NCBI GenBank assembly: GCA_964470555.1
Contig: CAYYDG010000019.1
Coordinates: 1-64,000, forward strand
DNA: 64,000 bases
Direction: 5' to 3'
DNA from: RBC074 sp964470555
GTDB taxonomy: Bacteria > Acidobacteriota > Blastocatellia > RBC074
The position numbers and the translations under genes are program-made. Shown here one piece after another: positions 26,853 through 34,532 of the stretch. Position 1 is the first letter of the stretch, and every line of letters begins with the position of its first letter. A model generated the notes under the pieces. It was not told the origin of the DNA. It searched no databases and worked only from the letters and a program-made list of their open reading frames with translations.

Positions 26853-28325
26853 ATGCCACTGAAACTTCTAGCCTTCGACACAGATCGAATCAAAGATTAT
26901 GTCTTTGCAACAGACACCTTAAAGGAAATTCGTGGGGCAAGTGCATTGCTTGATCAGTTAAATCGAGAGCGGATGCAACACATCATTGCTCAAATAGACT
27001 CTGGCGCGCGACTGATCTATGCGCAGGGCGGCGGTGGTCTATTTTTGGTGGCGGCGGACAAAGCCGATGCCGCGCGGTTGGCGGTTGAGCAAGCCTATCG
27101 TAAGTATTCTGGACAGGCGGCTTCAATAACTGGCGTGACGCTGGATTTACCCAGCGGCTTTGACGAACAAAGTCCTTCGCAGTCGTTACTCAAACTCCTT
27201 CAGTTCCGGTTGAGACAAGCCAAAGATCAAATACCCTCTGCACTATCGCTAACAAGTTTGCCTTACCTGCGCCATTGCGATGCTTGCGGGGAATTTCCGG
27301 CAGCCGACTGTCTAAATGAATTTGGCGAGCAGAAATTACTTTGCCGCGCCTGTCGCAATCGCCGCTTGGTCAAACGCGGAGTATGGGAGCGATTACAAGG
27401 CGGTGGGCTGTCACCAGGACGATTACCGCAAGATTTCAACGAGATCGGTAAGGCTTCCAATCCATCAGGCTACATCGGTTTGCTGTATGCCGATGGCAAC
27501 GGGATGGGGCGAGAGATCGAAGCCTGTGCAACGTTGAGCAAAGTAAGCCAGTTTGCCAATGCTGTTGATGGCGCATTACATCGAGCTGTTTGTGATGTGA
27601 TCTGTAATCATCTTGCGCCAGAAAATGGCGTCTTCCCTTGTGTTCCGTTGTTGCTCGGTGGGGATGACCTAGTGATGGTGACACGGGCACAATCGGCCAT
27701 TGATGCAGCTATCGAACTAACCGAAAAGTTTGGCGAGTACACACAGCAGTGTCGCAATAAAAGGCTTTCGCTCTCCGTTGGCGTTGTGCTAGCACACGCC
27801 AAGTTTCCGTTTCGTACAATGCTCGACCTAGCAGAAAGTGCGTTGAAGTTTGCCAAGCGTGAAGCTGTCAAACGCCAATTAACGAATGACCGCAGCCTTA
27901 TCAATTTCATGGTCATCAGCAATGCGAATCACCTGGACTTCAAAAGTTTTCATAGCGAGACACTGAAATACCAGCCTGATCCACAACAATCTGCCTGGTG
28001 GCGGACACAACGACCTTACACTCCGGCAGATTTACGGGAATTGGTAAGAACTGCACGAGTCTTGAAAGATGCGCCGCGCGGAAGATTGCAGGCGCTTGGC
28101 GAGTGCGTTTTTCTAACGCCAGAGCAGGCAAAGTTAGAAGGCGCGACGACGTTGATGCGCTGGCAGGGAAACTCGGAAAGTGGTCGCAACTTTGATCAGG
28201 TTAAGGCGGTAAAAGCTTTGCTGCCACAAGCGTCAGAATTTCCCTGGGACGTTTCCAACCGCAGCACACCGCTCTTTGACCTTGTAGAACTTTTCAATTT
28301 CGTAAAGGACGGAAAAGATGCCTGA
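26853..28325 (+). CDS. cas10: Cas10 of a type III system, HD-less, cyclase motif intact
   Basis: The 490-residue large subunit of a type III effector complex. It begins directly with the first palm domain (FDTDRIKDYVFATDTLKEIR), so the N-terminal HD nuclease domain found in most Cas10 proteins is absent. A zinc finger follows (C142, C145, C164, C167 from this start), then the second palm with YADGNGMG (about 212-219) and the cyclase motif GGDD (269-272, in LLLGGDDLVMV). It should therefore make cyclic oligoadenylates on target RNA binding but not cut ssDNA. I chose ATG 26853 because AGGAG lies 10 bases upstream; ATG 26832 is too close to its ribosome site. It is the first gene of the core operon. 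Confidence 0.9.
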   Translation: MPLKLLAFDTDRIKDYVFATDTLKEIRGASALLDQLNRERMQHIIAQIDSGARLIYAQGGGGLFLVAADKADAARLAVEQAYRKYSGQAASITGVTLDLPSGFDEQSPSQSLLKLLQFRLRQAKDQIPSALSLTSLPYLRHCDACGEFPAADCLNEFGEQKLLCRACRNRRLVKRGVWERLQGGGLSPGRLPQDFNEIGKASNPSGYIGLLYADGNGMGREIEACATLSKVSQFANAVDGALHRAVCDVICNHLAPENGVFPCVPLLLGGDDLVMVTRAQSAIDAAIELTEKFGEYTQQCRNKRLSLSVGVVLAHAKFPFRTMLDLAESALKFAKREAVKRQLTNDRSLINFMVISNANHLDFKSFHSETLKYQPDPQQSAWWRTQRPYTPADLRELVRTARVLKDAPRGRLQALGECVFLTPEQAKLEGATTLMRWQGNSESGRNFDQVKAVKALLPQASEFPWDVSNRSTPLFDLVELFNFVKDGKDA

Positions 28326-29055
28326 ACGAACTGACCGAATTCATCTGCAATACAACCTTATATTTGAATCGGCCTCTCACTGCGGCAGCGGCTTTCCGCG
28401 TCTGCTGTTGGATCGCGCTGTGCGACGTGATGCGGGCGGCGCACTCTTTGTGCCGGGTGCCACACTCAAAGGCGTGCTGCGGGAACGCTGCGAGCAGTTG
28501 GCAAAATTGTTCGAGTTGACAGCGCGTTCGCCGCACGATGAAGAGGCTGCTGTGGCCGAATACGAAGCGCCCGATTTGCTGTCTAGAATTTTCGGTTCGC
28601 GGTACCGCCCCGGTGAACTTTACTTTGACGATTTGAAGCTGTCGCAAGATTCGCGGCAGCTATTTCAAGATCGCACTGGGAGATCTGATTACCGGTTGCA
28701 AACGCAAGAGCGCACACAGGTCAGCCTCTCACGGCAAACAGGAACGGCTAGACCACAGTTTCTGTTTAGCAGCGAGTTCGGACTCAGTGATTTAGTCTTT
28801 GTGGGGGAAATTTCCGGGTATGTTAGCGATCTGCCAATAGATGCCGCGCCTGAAACGACCTATGCGATAGTGTTGCTTATCGCTGGGTTGCTATCACTTG
28901 ACAGGCTCGGCGGCAACAAATCAACGGGGGCGGGAAAATGCCGTGTTGAAATCACCAACTTGAAATTGAATGGGCAACAACACAATCCAGCACAGTTGAT
29001 TGAGCATTTGGACGAGTTGGAGTACGCCGATTTAATGTGGGAGGGCGAAGCGTAA
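28318..29055 (+). CDS. Cas7-like RAMP subunit (Csm3-like), catalytic Asp present
   Basis: A 245-residue RAMP protein, a backbone subunit that coats the crRNA. It shows the RAMP core: a first strand HLQYNLIFESASHCGSG, then LLLDRAVRRDAGGALFVPG followed by the glycine-rich ATLKGVLRERCEQ. Asp32 sits where Csm3 has the residue that cuts target RNA. The later GGNKSTGAGKCRVEI is the C-terminal Gly-rich loop. The gene overlaps cas10 by 8 bases and csx10 as TAATG. Among the four Cas7-like proteins of this locus it is the shortest and lies apart from the others. Which position it takes in the complex cannot be told from sequence. Confidence 0.85.
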   Translation: MPERTDRIHLQYNLIFESASHCGSGFPRLLLDRAVRRDAGGALFVPGATLKGVLRERCEQLAKLFELTARSPHDEEAAVAEYEAPDLLSRIFGSRYRPGELYFDDLKLSQDSRQLFQDRTGRSDYRLQTQERTQVSLSRQTGTARPQFLFSSEFGLSDLVFVGEISGYVSDLPIDAAPETTYAIVLLIAGLLSLDRLGGNKSTGAGKCRVEITNLKLNGQQHNPAQLIEHLDELEYADLMWEGEA

Positions 29056-30272
29056 TGGAAAGCTTTCTGGTCACAACCAAATCGCTAACGCCGATTTCCC
29101 TGCGTGCCAGACGTGACAGTCGTTACGAGAGCACGCTGAGTTACATACCGGGCAGCGTGCTTTGGGGTGGGTTGGCAGCGGCTCATTTGCGTATGCGCCC
29201 GCAAGCCGAAGCCGAGTTTGCGGAGTTTTTCCTGAGCGAAAAGATCGTTTGCGGCAACCTCTATCCAGCGCAATTCTCATTGACCAACCGCGCCACCAAT
29301 CCGCTTGAGAATGATCGCTCCGCCATTCGTCCGTTACCTCGCACGGCGCGCTCTTGCAAACGCTTCGGCGGATTCCAATTCCATGCAAACACTGATGATG
29401 ATGCGCGGCATGGTGTGTGGGATAGTTTAATCTCGTGGGCAGTCTTCAGCCTAAGCCAACAAACTGATGCTACGGCTTTCGACTTGGGCGATTGTCCTAT
29501 CTGCAGAGAACCGTTTGATGGCTTCACCGGTTTTTACCGGCGTGGCCGCGCAACCGGTCAATGGGGTGCGGCGAATGTAGCCAAAGGGATTTTTACTCGC
29601 ACGAGTATCAGTCGGGCGCGCGGGGCTGCCGCTGAGGGGATGCTTTACAGCCGTGAGTTTCTGCGCGAAGGGAACCAATTTTGCGGTGAATGGCTTATTG
29701 ATGGTGCGCTGACGCAACGTTTTCAAGTCTTCGTTGAAGAGACAACGGAAGATGGCTGGCGGGTCGGCCATAATCGCACACGGGGATTGGGGAAACTCGA
29801 CCAGCTTAACCTCTTGCCACCTGCAATGCCGGATACCGCTGCAACGATTGAGACCAGAGCCAAATCATTCAATGCCGCTTTACGTGCCAAAGCCGGGGCG
29901 TATGCACGACACGCCTTTTATCTGCCCGTAACACTGCTGTCGGATTGCATTTGGCCAGATGCAGCTTGTCGTTACCAACTACAACTCACGCCTGCTGCGT
30001 TGGCTGAAATCTGGGGGATCAGTGACGCCGAGTTGATATATGCCAATGCGGATAAACGGCGTGTCAGCGGCTGGAATGGAATGTGGGGGATGCCTAAAGC
30101 CGATGAATGGGCGATGGCAATGGGATCAGTTTTTCTTTTCGGTTTAACAGCGGAACCGAACTGGCAGCGCCTGGCTGAGGCGCAAGCAGCGGGTTTGGGC
30201 ATTCGGCGCGCGGAAGGTTTTGGCGCGATCAGATTTGCGGATGAAATTCATTGGGAGGCCAACAACGTATGA
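29055..30272 (+). CDS. csx10: Csx10-like RAMP protein (Cas5 group)
   Basis: A 405-residue RAMP of the Csx10 family, the Cas5-like subunit typical of type III-D that caps the 5' end of the crRNA. Evidence: the N-terminal TTKSLTPISLRARRDSRYES and YIPGSVLWGGLAAAHLR (the RAMP helix region), the FGGFQFH segment, a CPIC pair with further Cys (DCPICREPFDGF), the Gly-rich HNRTRGLGKLDQLNL in the middle and GLGIRRAEGFGAIRF at the end. I placed the start at ATG 29055, which overlaps the stop of the preceding gene (TAATG). It ends in an ATGA overlap with the next gene. The presence of this family is the main reason to call the locus III-D. Confidence 0.78.
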   Translation: MESFLVTTKSLTPISLRARRDSRYESTLSYIPGSVLWGGLAAAHLRMRPQAEAEFAEFFLSEKIVCGNLYPAQFSLTNRATNPLENDRSAIRPLPRTARSCKRFGGFQFHANTDDDARHGVWDSLISWAVFSLSQQTDATAFDLGDCPICREPFDGFTGFYRRGRATGQWGAANVAKGIFTRTSISRARGAAAEGMLYSREFLREGNQFCGEWLIDGALTQRFQVFVEETTEDGWRVGHNRTRGLGKLDQLNLLPPAMPDTAATIETRAKSFNAALRAKAGAYARHAFYLPVTLLSDCIWPDAACRYQLQLTPAALAEIWGISDAELIYANADKRRVSGWNGMWGMPKADEWAMAMGSVFLFGLTAEPNWQRLAEAQAAGLGIRRAEGFGAIRFADEIHWEANNV

Positions 30273-30709
30273 AACGGGAAATCTTATTCGTCAAAGAGAT
30301 TGCAGTTCAGGCTGATAACCTTTATCCCGACGGTGAACGCTTTGGGGCTTGGGCGGCGCAAGCTTTCGCGGTGGATGGCCGCAGGCAAATTAAAGAACTG
30401 GAAAACATCGTCAACAGCAGCCTGAAAGTGTCAGACGTATTGGACTATCTGAAGAAACAGACAGCAAAGTCCAAAGCTGGAGAGAAGTGGCGGCACGGTC
30501 CTGAGCAAGATCAACTCGGCCCGGCATTGATTGGGTTCATCAGTGGTGACCTAAAAAACAAACGCAACACTGTTTCCAACAAAATCGGCGCAGATACTTC
30601 GCAGGCGGTAAGTGAGGCTGAAAAGCAGCAGGTCTATCTCGCCCTAATCCGGGAATTTGTGCGGCAAATGGCGGCGCAATACGAATTGAAGGGAGGCCGA
30701 AATGAATAG
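30269..30709 (+). CDS. Small helical subunit, Cas11/Csm2-like candidate A
   Basis: A 146-residue, mostly helical, basic protein without a recognisable motif. Typical stretches are LENIVNSSLKVSDVLDYLKK and AEKQQVYLALIREFVRQMAA. It lies between csx10 and the next Cas genes, overlapping both neighbours (ATGA at its start, 8 bases at its end), so it belongs to the effector operon. Type III complexes contain a small all-helical subunit (Csm2/Cmr5, Cas11) that lines the target RNA; this protein and the next are the only candidates. The assignment rests on size, helicity and position, not on a recognised domain. Confidence 0.6.
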   Translation: MKREILFVKEIAVQADNLYPDGERFGAWAAQAFAVDGRRQIKELENIVNSSLKVSDVLDYLKKQTAKSKAGEKWRHGPEQDQLGPALIGFISGDLKNKRNTVSNKIGADTSQAVSEAEKQQVYLALIREFVRQMAAQYELKGGRNE

Positions 30710-31124
30710 CGATGGAGAATTAACCATTCGGTTGCTGAGTGACGAGTTGCTTTACGAAGAAGCCGTGCGCTTTGCTAGCGGCAAGGAACTACGTGCCGCG
30801 CAAGTCAACGGCTTGCTTGCTTTCTCAAAAGGCGAATGGAGCGAATTGGAAAAGTTCGTCAATCATCAAGCCAGTCGCAATTGGCAAGACCTGAGAGACG
30901 GGCAGCCACACCCAACCAAACTCTTTTACTCCGAACTGAAAAAGAAATTGGCTTGGCTGAAGAAGCAAGCGCAGGAAAGCAGGCTGATTGCTGACGGCCC
31001 GACCAAGCAAGAATTGAAAACCCACACCGATGCGGCAGCCGCCAAACTTGCCCAGGAATTTATTCAGCACCTTGCTGCCGAGATGTTGTATCGCACAGGA
31101 GGAAATGACAATGCTCACGTTTGA
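30702..31124 (+). CDS. Small helical subunit, Cas11/Csm2-like candidate B
   Basis: A 140-residue helical protein, again without a recognised domain. Long amphipathic helices are visible, for example KGEWSELEKFVNHQASRNW, FYSELKKKLAWLKKQAQE and AAAKLAQEFIQHLAAEMLY. It has its own GGGAGG ribosome site and overlaps the preceding small protein by 8 bases and the following Cas7-like gene by 14. Having two unrelated small helical proteins side by side is unusual for a type III operon; one may be the Cas11 subunit and the other an accessory or a diverged copy. I found no strong similarity between the two by eye. Confidence 0.6.
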   Translation: MNSDGELTIRLLSDELLYEEAVRFASGKELRAAQVNGLLAFSKGEWSELEKFVNHQASRNWQDLRDGQPHPTKLFYSELKKKLAWLKKQAQESRLIADGPTKQELKTHTDAAAAKLAQEFIQHLAAEMLYRTGGNDNAHV

Positions 31125-31956
31125 ACGCCGCTATTTATTCACTGGGACGCTGAAGCTGACTACGGCATTGCACATCGGTGGTGGGCGCGGCACGCTGTCG
31201 GCCAGTGACAGCCCGATTGTTCGCGGCCCAGACCTCAAACCGTTTATTCCTGGTAGCTCCTTCAAGGGTTCGTTTCGCAGCACCGTCGAAAAACTGGTTC
31301 CGGCGCTGCCCAACCTGCGAACGTGCGCACTGACGGATGGCGAAGGCGATGATGGGGAAGGACAAAAATGCCCAGGTGCTCCGGGAGAAGTGCAAAGGGA
31401 ATTCAATGAATCGAAAGAAGGATGGAGAGAAGAGCGGCTAGTGGAAGAACTGGAAGCGCGGCTTTGCGACACCTGCAAGCTCTTCGGCTCAACCTTTCAG
31501 GCAAGCCGGATTCTGTTTGACGACTTGCAAATCAAAGGCAGCAATTGGGCGGGTGTAACGCAAGTGCGCGATGGCGTAGCGATTGACCGCGACAGCGAAC
31601 GAGCCCGTGATGGGCTGAAGTACGATTTCGAGGTTGTGCCGCCGGATGCAGAGTTCGAGTTTCGCTTGACGCTGGAAGAGCCGACGGATGCCGATTTAGG
31701 GTTGGCCTGTCTGGGGTTGAGCGAATTTGTCGCAGGCTTCGGCGGCATCGGTGGCAAGCGTTCGCGCGGATTGGGGCGCTGTCAGCTTGAGGATTTGAAG
31801 ATTTACGAACTGGATTTACGAGCAGGGCCAGACCGCGTTAAGCATCTCCGTAAATACTTGCTCGGTAAATCAGCGACAGAGAAGATGACGCTTGTGGCGA
31901 ACACAGAAGCTTTTCTGCAAACCAACATCGTTCAATTGCTGGAAGGAGGCGCATAA
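31111..31956 (+). CDS. Cas7-like RAMP subunit (Csm3-like), catalytic Asp present
   Basis: A 281-residue RAMP protein of the Csm3 group. The first strand with its Gly loop is LKLTTALHIGGGRGTLSASD; Asp33 matches the RNA-cutting Asp of Csm3 in both position and context (SASDSPIVRG). FIPGSSFKGSFRSTVEKL is the conserved helix that follows. A CDTCKLFGSTFQASRILFDD segment and the late GGIGGKRSRGLGRCQLEDL glycine-rich loop complete the pattern. I placed the start at ATG 31111, with AGGAGG upstream, rather than at the longer frame that overlaps the previous gene. It overlaps the next RAMP gene as TAATG. Confidence 0.88.
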   Translation: MLTFERRYLFTGTLKLTTALHIGGGRGTLSASDSPIVRGPDLKPFIPGSSFKGSFRSTVEKLVPALPNLRTCALTDGEGDDGEGQKCPGAPGEVQREFNESKEGWREERLVEELEARLCDTCKLFGSTFQASRILFDDLQIKGSNWAGVTQVRDGVAIDRDSERARDGLKYDFEVVPPDAEFEFRLTLEEPTDADLGLACLGLSEFVAGFGGIGGKRSRGLGRCQLEDLKIYELDLRAGPDRVKHLRKYLLGKSATEKMTLVANTEAFLQTNIVQLLEGGA

Positions 31957-33005
31957 TGCTCAAACGTCTCGTCAATGAATTGCACTGCAAGTTGAAGATC
32001 ACAACGACTGGCCCAGTGCTGGTCAAGTCGGGGCACGCTTCGGTCAGCGGCCCGGATATGACACCGGTCAGAACTTGGCGCAACAACCATTGGGAGGTTT
32101 ATTTGCCCGGCAGTTCACTCAAAGGTGTCGTGCGCAGCCACGTCGAGAAAATCTGCCGCACGCTGAGACCGGGCATCGTTTGCAACCCGTTCGTTAAAGC
32201 CAACGATAACAATAGGGCCATCGCACAAGGCGCACTGTTAGCCTGCAATGAATTTGCCGACGTAGCCTGTAGCGACAAGTTTGAAGTCCGCGAGAAGGGG
32301 CGGCTTAAAGTCGGAAGCCAAATCTGGACGCGCGACAAAGACTATGATTTAGACAACGCGCGGGTTTACGCCGACTCCTGTCCTATCTGTCGTCTGTTTG
32401 GTTCGACCTCATTTATCGGGCGCTTGAGCATTGGGGACGCTTACCTGCCAGCTAACGCGCAAGGGCGTGTGGAAACGCGCGACGGGGTGGGCATTGATCG
32501 CCTAACCGGTGGAGCGGCCAATCGGGCGAAATTCGACCTTGAAACCGTTTCATCAGGCGTGACTTTCGAGACAGATATTCTGTTGCGCAACTTCGAGTGC
32601 TGGCAGGTCGGGATGCTGCTCGTTGCTGTTGCCGATTTGCGCGATGAACTCGTTCGGGTCGGTTCAGGACGTTCGCGCGGATTGGGCGCGGTCAAAGCTG
32701 ATTTGAGTGAATTGACGATTCACACCTTAGCGCCGACGCCACAGCGCACACCCGATCAGTTTTGGGGGCTGGGAAAGTTTGACACCGCCGCCTACGGTAC
32801 TTTTGCTGATGACTTGCTGACGCTTGCGTTTGCGCCAACGGAAAGCACACGGGGCTTGCGTCGCATCGCCACGTTCAGCGGCGACAGCCTGACGGCGCTG
32901 GAAACGGCTTCGCGTGAAGAATTTGTACGACGGCTGGATAACTGGGAAGTCGCGGCGGGAATGCAATGGCAGGCCGATTGGCAAAGAGGAGGCCAAAATG
33001 GCTGA
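31956..33005 (+). CDS. Cas7-like RAMP subunit (Csm3-like), catalytic Asp present
   Basis: A 349-residue RAMP. The N-terminal strand is HCKLKITTTGPVLVKSG, Asp34 lies in VSGPDMTPVR at the site of the catalytic Asp, and VYLPGSSLKGVVRSHVEKI follows. The middle has DSCPICRLFGSTSFIGRLSI, the same Cys-x-x-Cys-RLFG pattern as its neighbours, and VGSGRSRGLGAVKADLSEL is the Gly-rich loop. It is longer than classic Csm3, with a C-terminal extension of about 90 residues. It overlaps the following gene by 8 bases. With the subunits at 28318 and 31111 this gives three Cas7-like proteins that keep the Asp, so a target RNA could be cut at several positions. Confidence 0.87.
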   Translation: MLKRLVNELHCKLKITTTGPVLVKSGHASVSGPDMTPVRTWRNNHWEVYLPGSSLKGVVRSHVEKICRTLRPGIVCNPFVKANDNNRAIAQGALLACNEFADVACSDKFEVREKGRLKVGSQIWTRDKDYDLDNARVYADSCPICRLFGSTSFIGRLSIGDAYLPANAQGRVETRDGVGIDRLTGGAANRAKFDLETVSSGVTFETDILLRNFECWQVGMLLVAVADLRDELVRVGSGRSRGLGAVKADLSELTIHTLAPTPQRTPDQFWGLGKFDTAAYGTFADDLLTLAFAPTESTRGLRRIATFSGDSLTALETASREEFVRRLDNWEVAAGMQWQADWQRGGQNG

Positions 33006-33498
33006 GATCATTTTGACCGGCAAGGCTATTGATCTGCCCGCCATCATTGGCCTATTGACCGTGCCTGCCGACGCCTGGATGTTTCTGGAACGAGTTCCGC
33101 AGCAGCGACTCAACACTGCGGAACTCGCCGAGGGCATCAAAATGACGGCTTATGATCCCACGCTCAATCCACTACTCTGGGAACGCGGCAGAATCTTTTG
33201 CCGAAATTGGGAGCTTCGTTGGGAAAGTGGGCAAGCTGTCTACACTGGCGCGCAAACCGCATTGCCCGGCTTTGTCGCTAATCTGGATTTATCAGCGTGC
33301 GCGCGCCAGCCAGCGAGATACTACTTATGGGGTACGCGCGACGGTCAGCGATTCATTGAATTGCAAATTGCCCGCGCACTTCGTTACCCCTTCGCCAACG
33401 GTACAAACGGCCAGCGCATCAAGCTGGTCGTTGCCGAATGGTTTGATTCGGCAGGCCAACTGACCGCTTCGCGCTTTGTCGAATTGGAGGCAGCATAA
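32998..33498 (+). CDS. csx19: Csx19-like type III-D protein
   Basis: A 166-residue protein with a pattern I take as Csx19 (TIGR03984 family), which accompanies Csx10 in type III-D loci. It has an acidic N-terminal part, a YYLWGTRDGQRFIELQIAR segment, and an end in which a strand rich in basic and hydrophobic residues (RIKLVVAEWFDSAGQ) is followed by RFVELEAA. The role of Csx19 in the complex is not established. Start ATG 32998 overlaps the previous stop by 8 bases and is preceded by AGAGGAGG; the frame is open 28 codons further upstream inside the previous gene. The family call is from pattern recall and should be tested with a profile search. Confidence 0.6.
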   Translation: MAEIILTGKAIDLPAIIGLLTVPADAWMFLERVPQQRLNTAELAEGIKMTAYDPTLNPLLWERGRIFCRNWELRWESGQAVYTGAQTALPGFVANLDLSACARQPARYYLWGTRDGQRFIELQIARALRYPFANGTNGQRIKLVVAEWFDSAGQLTASRFVELEAA

Positions 33499-34532
33499 TG
33501 GGCAATATGAATCCGTATGATTTTGTCCGCGTGGATTGGGATCAGCCTCCGCAACGGCGGGCGGCTTTCCGTCACGACAGCTTCGCCGGATTGAGCGGGC
33601 GCATCGAAGCCACTTTGACGGCTGAGACGCCGCTGTTCGTGAAACGCGGAAACACGAACGAGTTTTTCACGATAAATAACCAACCCGCCATCGCCGGAAG
33701 CTCGCTCAAAGGGCTTTTTCGCAGCGTCGTTGAAACGGTGGCACAAGGCTGCTTCTGGTTCAGCGCCGAGAGACCACCGGATGCGTTCAAGCCCTGCTCA
33801 CGTCTCGATGCTTTATGTCCGGCGTGCCGGTTGTTCGGATTGATTAGCCTGAGCAATAGAAACACTCTGCGTGCAGGCAACGTCGGCTTTGAAGACGCGA
33901 CCTGCATAAACCGAGTTGATCATTCACCTGTCTACACCGCGATTCTCAGTAGTCCGAAACCTTATCACACCGCTTTCTATCGTGACGATGACAACTACAT
34001 CGCCGGGCGGAAGTTCTACTTTCATCATCGTGAAGACAATCTACTCACCAAGAGCGGATGGGTGCCGACAGCGAACAAACCTCAGAATCAATACATTCGT
34101 CCGCTCGGTGTCGGCTCGGCTTTCACGTTCGCCGCCGAGTTCGTCAACGTCGCGGCAGATGATTTCGCGTCCTTACTTTATGCGCTGACGCTAGAGCCGG
34201 AGATGCGGCATCATTTTGGCTATGCGAAGCCTTGCGGGTTTGGGACGGTGCGCATTGAGTTGACCAAATTGACGCTGCGCGATGCGGCAGTACGCTATCG
34301 GCAGGGAGCAGGCGCGACGGAATTTGTCGGGGACGACTTGGCGGCTGAAATCAATCACCGCGTTACGCCTTTTGTCGCCACCATTCCAGCCTGCACATTG
34401 ACTGACTTGCGCGACATCTGGCGCTGGCCGCCCGATCCAAACATCAATTATGACTATCCGACGCAAGCGCAGTTCAAGGCAAATTCCGACGAGCCGATTT
34501 CATCAACCCCAAGATGGCAGGAGGTTCGATAA
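33498..34532 (+). CDS. RAMP protein without the catalytic Asp (TIGR03986-like)
   Basis: A 344-residue RAMP. The core strand is GRIEATLTAETPLFVKRG, followed by PAIAGSSLKGLFRSVVETVA, the glycine-containing helix that marks the superfamily. Between them, where the catalytic subunits have an Asp, this one reads NTNEFFTINNQ, so it is probably not an RNase. CSRLDALCPACRLFGLISL is the shared zinc/Cys segment. It resembles the TIGR03986 group of CRISPR RAMPs and probably caps or extends the backbone, as Csm5 does. It starts with a TAATG overlap and ends with another into the double-CARF gene. Confidence 0.78.
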   Translation: MGNMNPYDFVRVDWDQPPQRRAAFRHDSFAGLSGRIEATLTAETPLFVKRGNTNEFFTINNQPAIAGSSLKGLFRSVVETVAQGCFWFSAERPPDAFKPCSRLDALCPACRLFGLISLSNRNTLRAGNVGFEDATCINRVDHSPVYTAILSSPKPYHTAFYRDDDNYIAGRKFYFHHREDNLLTKSGWVPTANKPQNQYIRPLGVGSAFTFAAEFVNVAADDFASLLYALTLEPEMRHHFGYAKPCGFGTVRIELTKLTLRDAAVRYRQGAGATEFVGDDLAAEINHRVTPFVATIPACTLTDLRDIWRWPPDPNINYDYPTQAQFKANSDEPISSTPRWQEVR

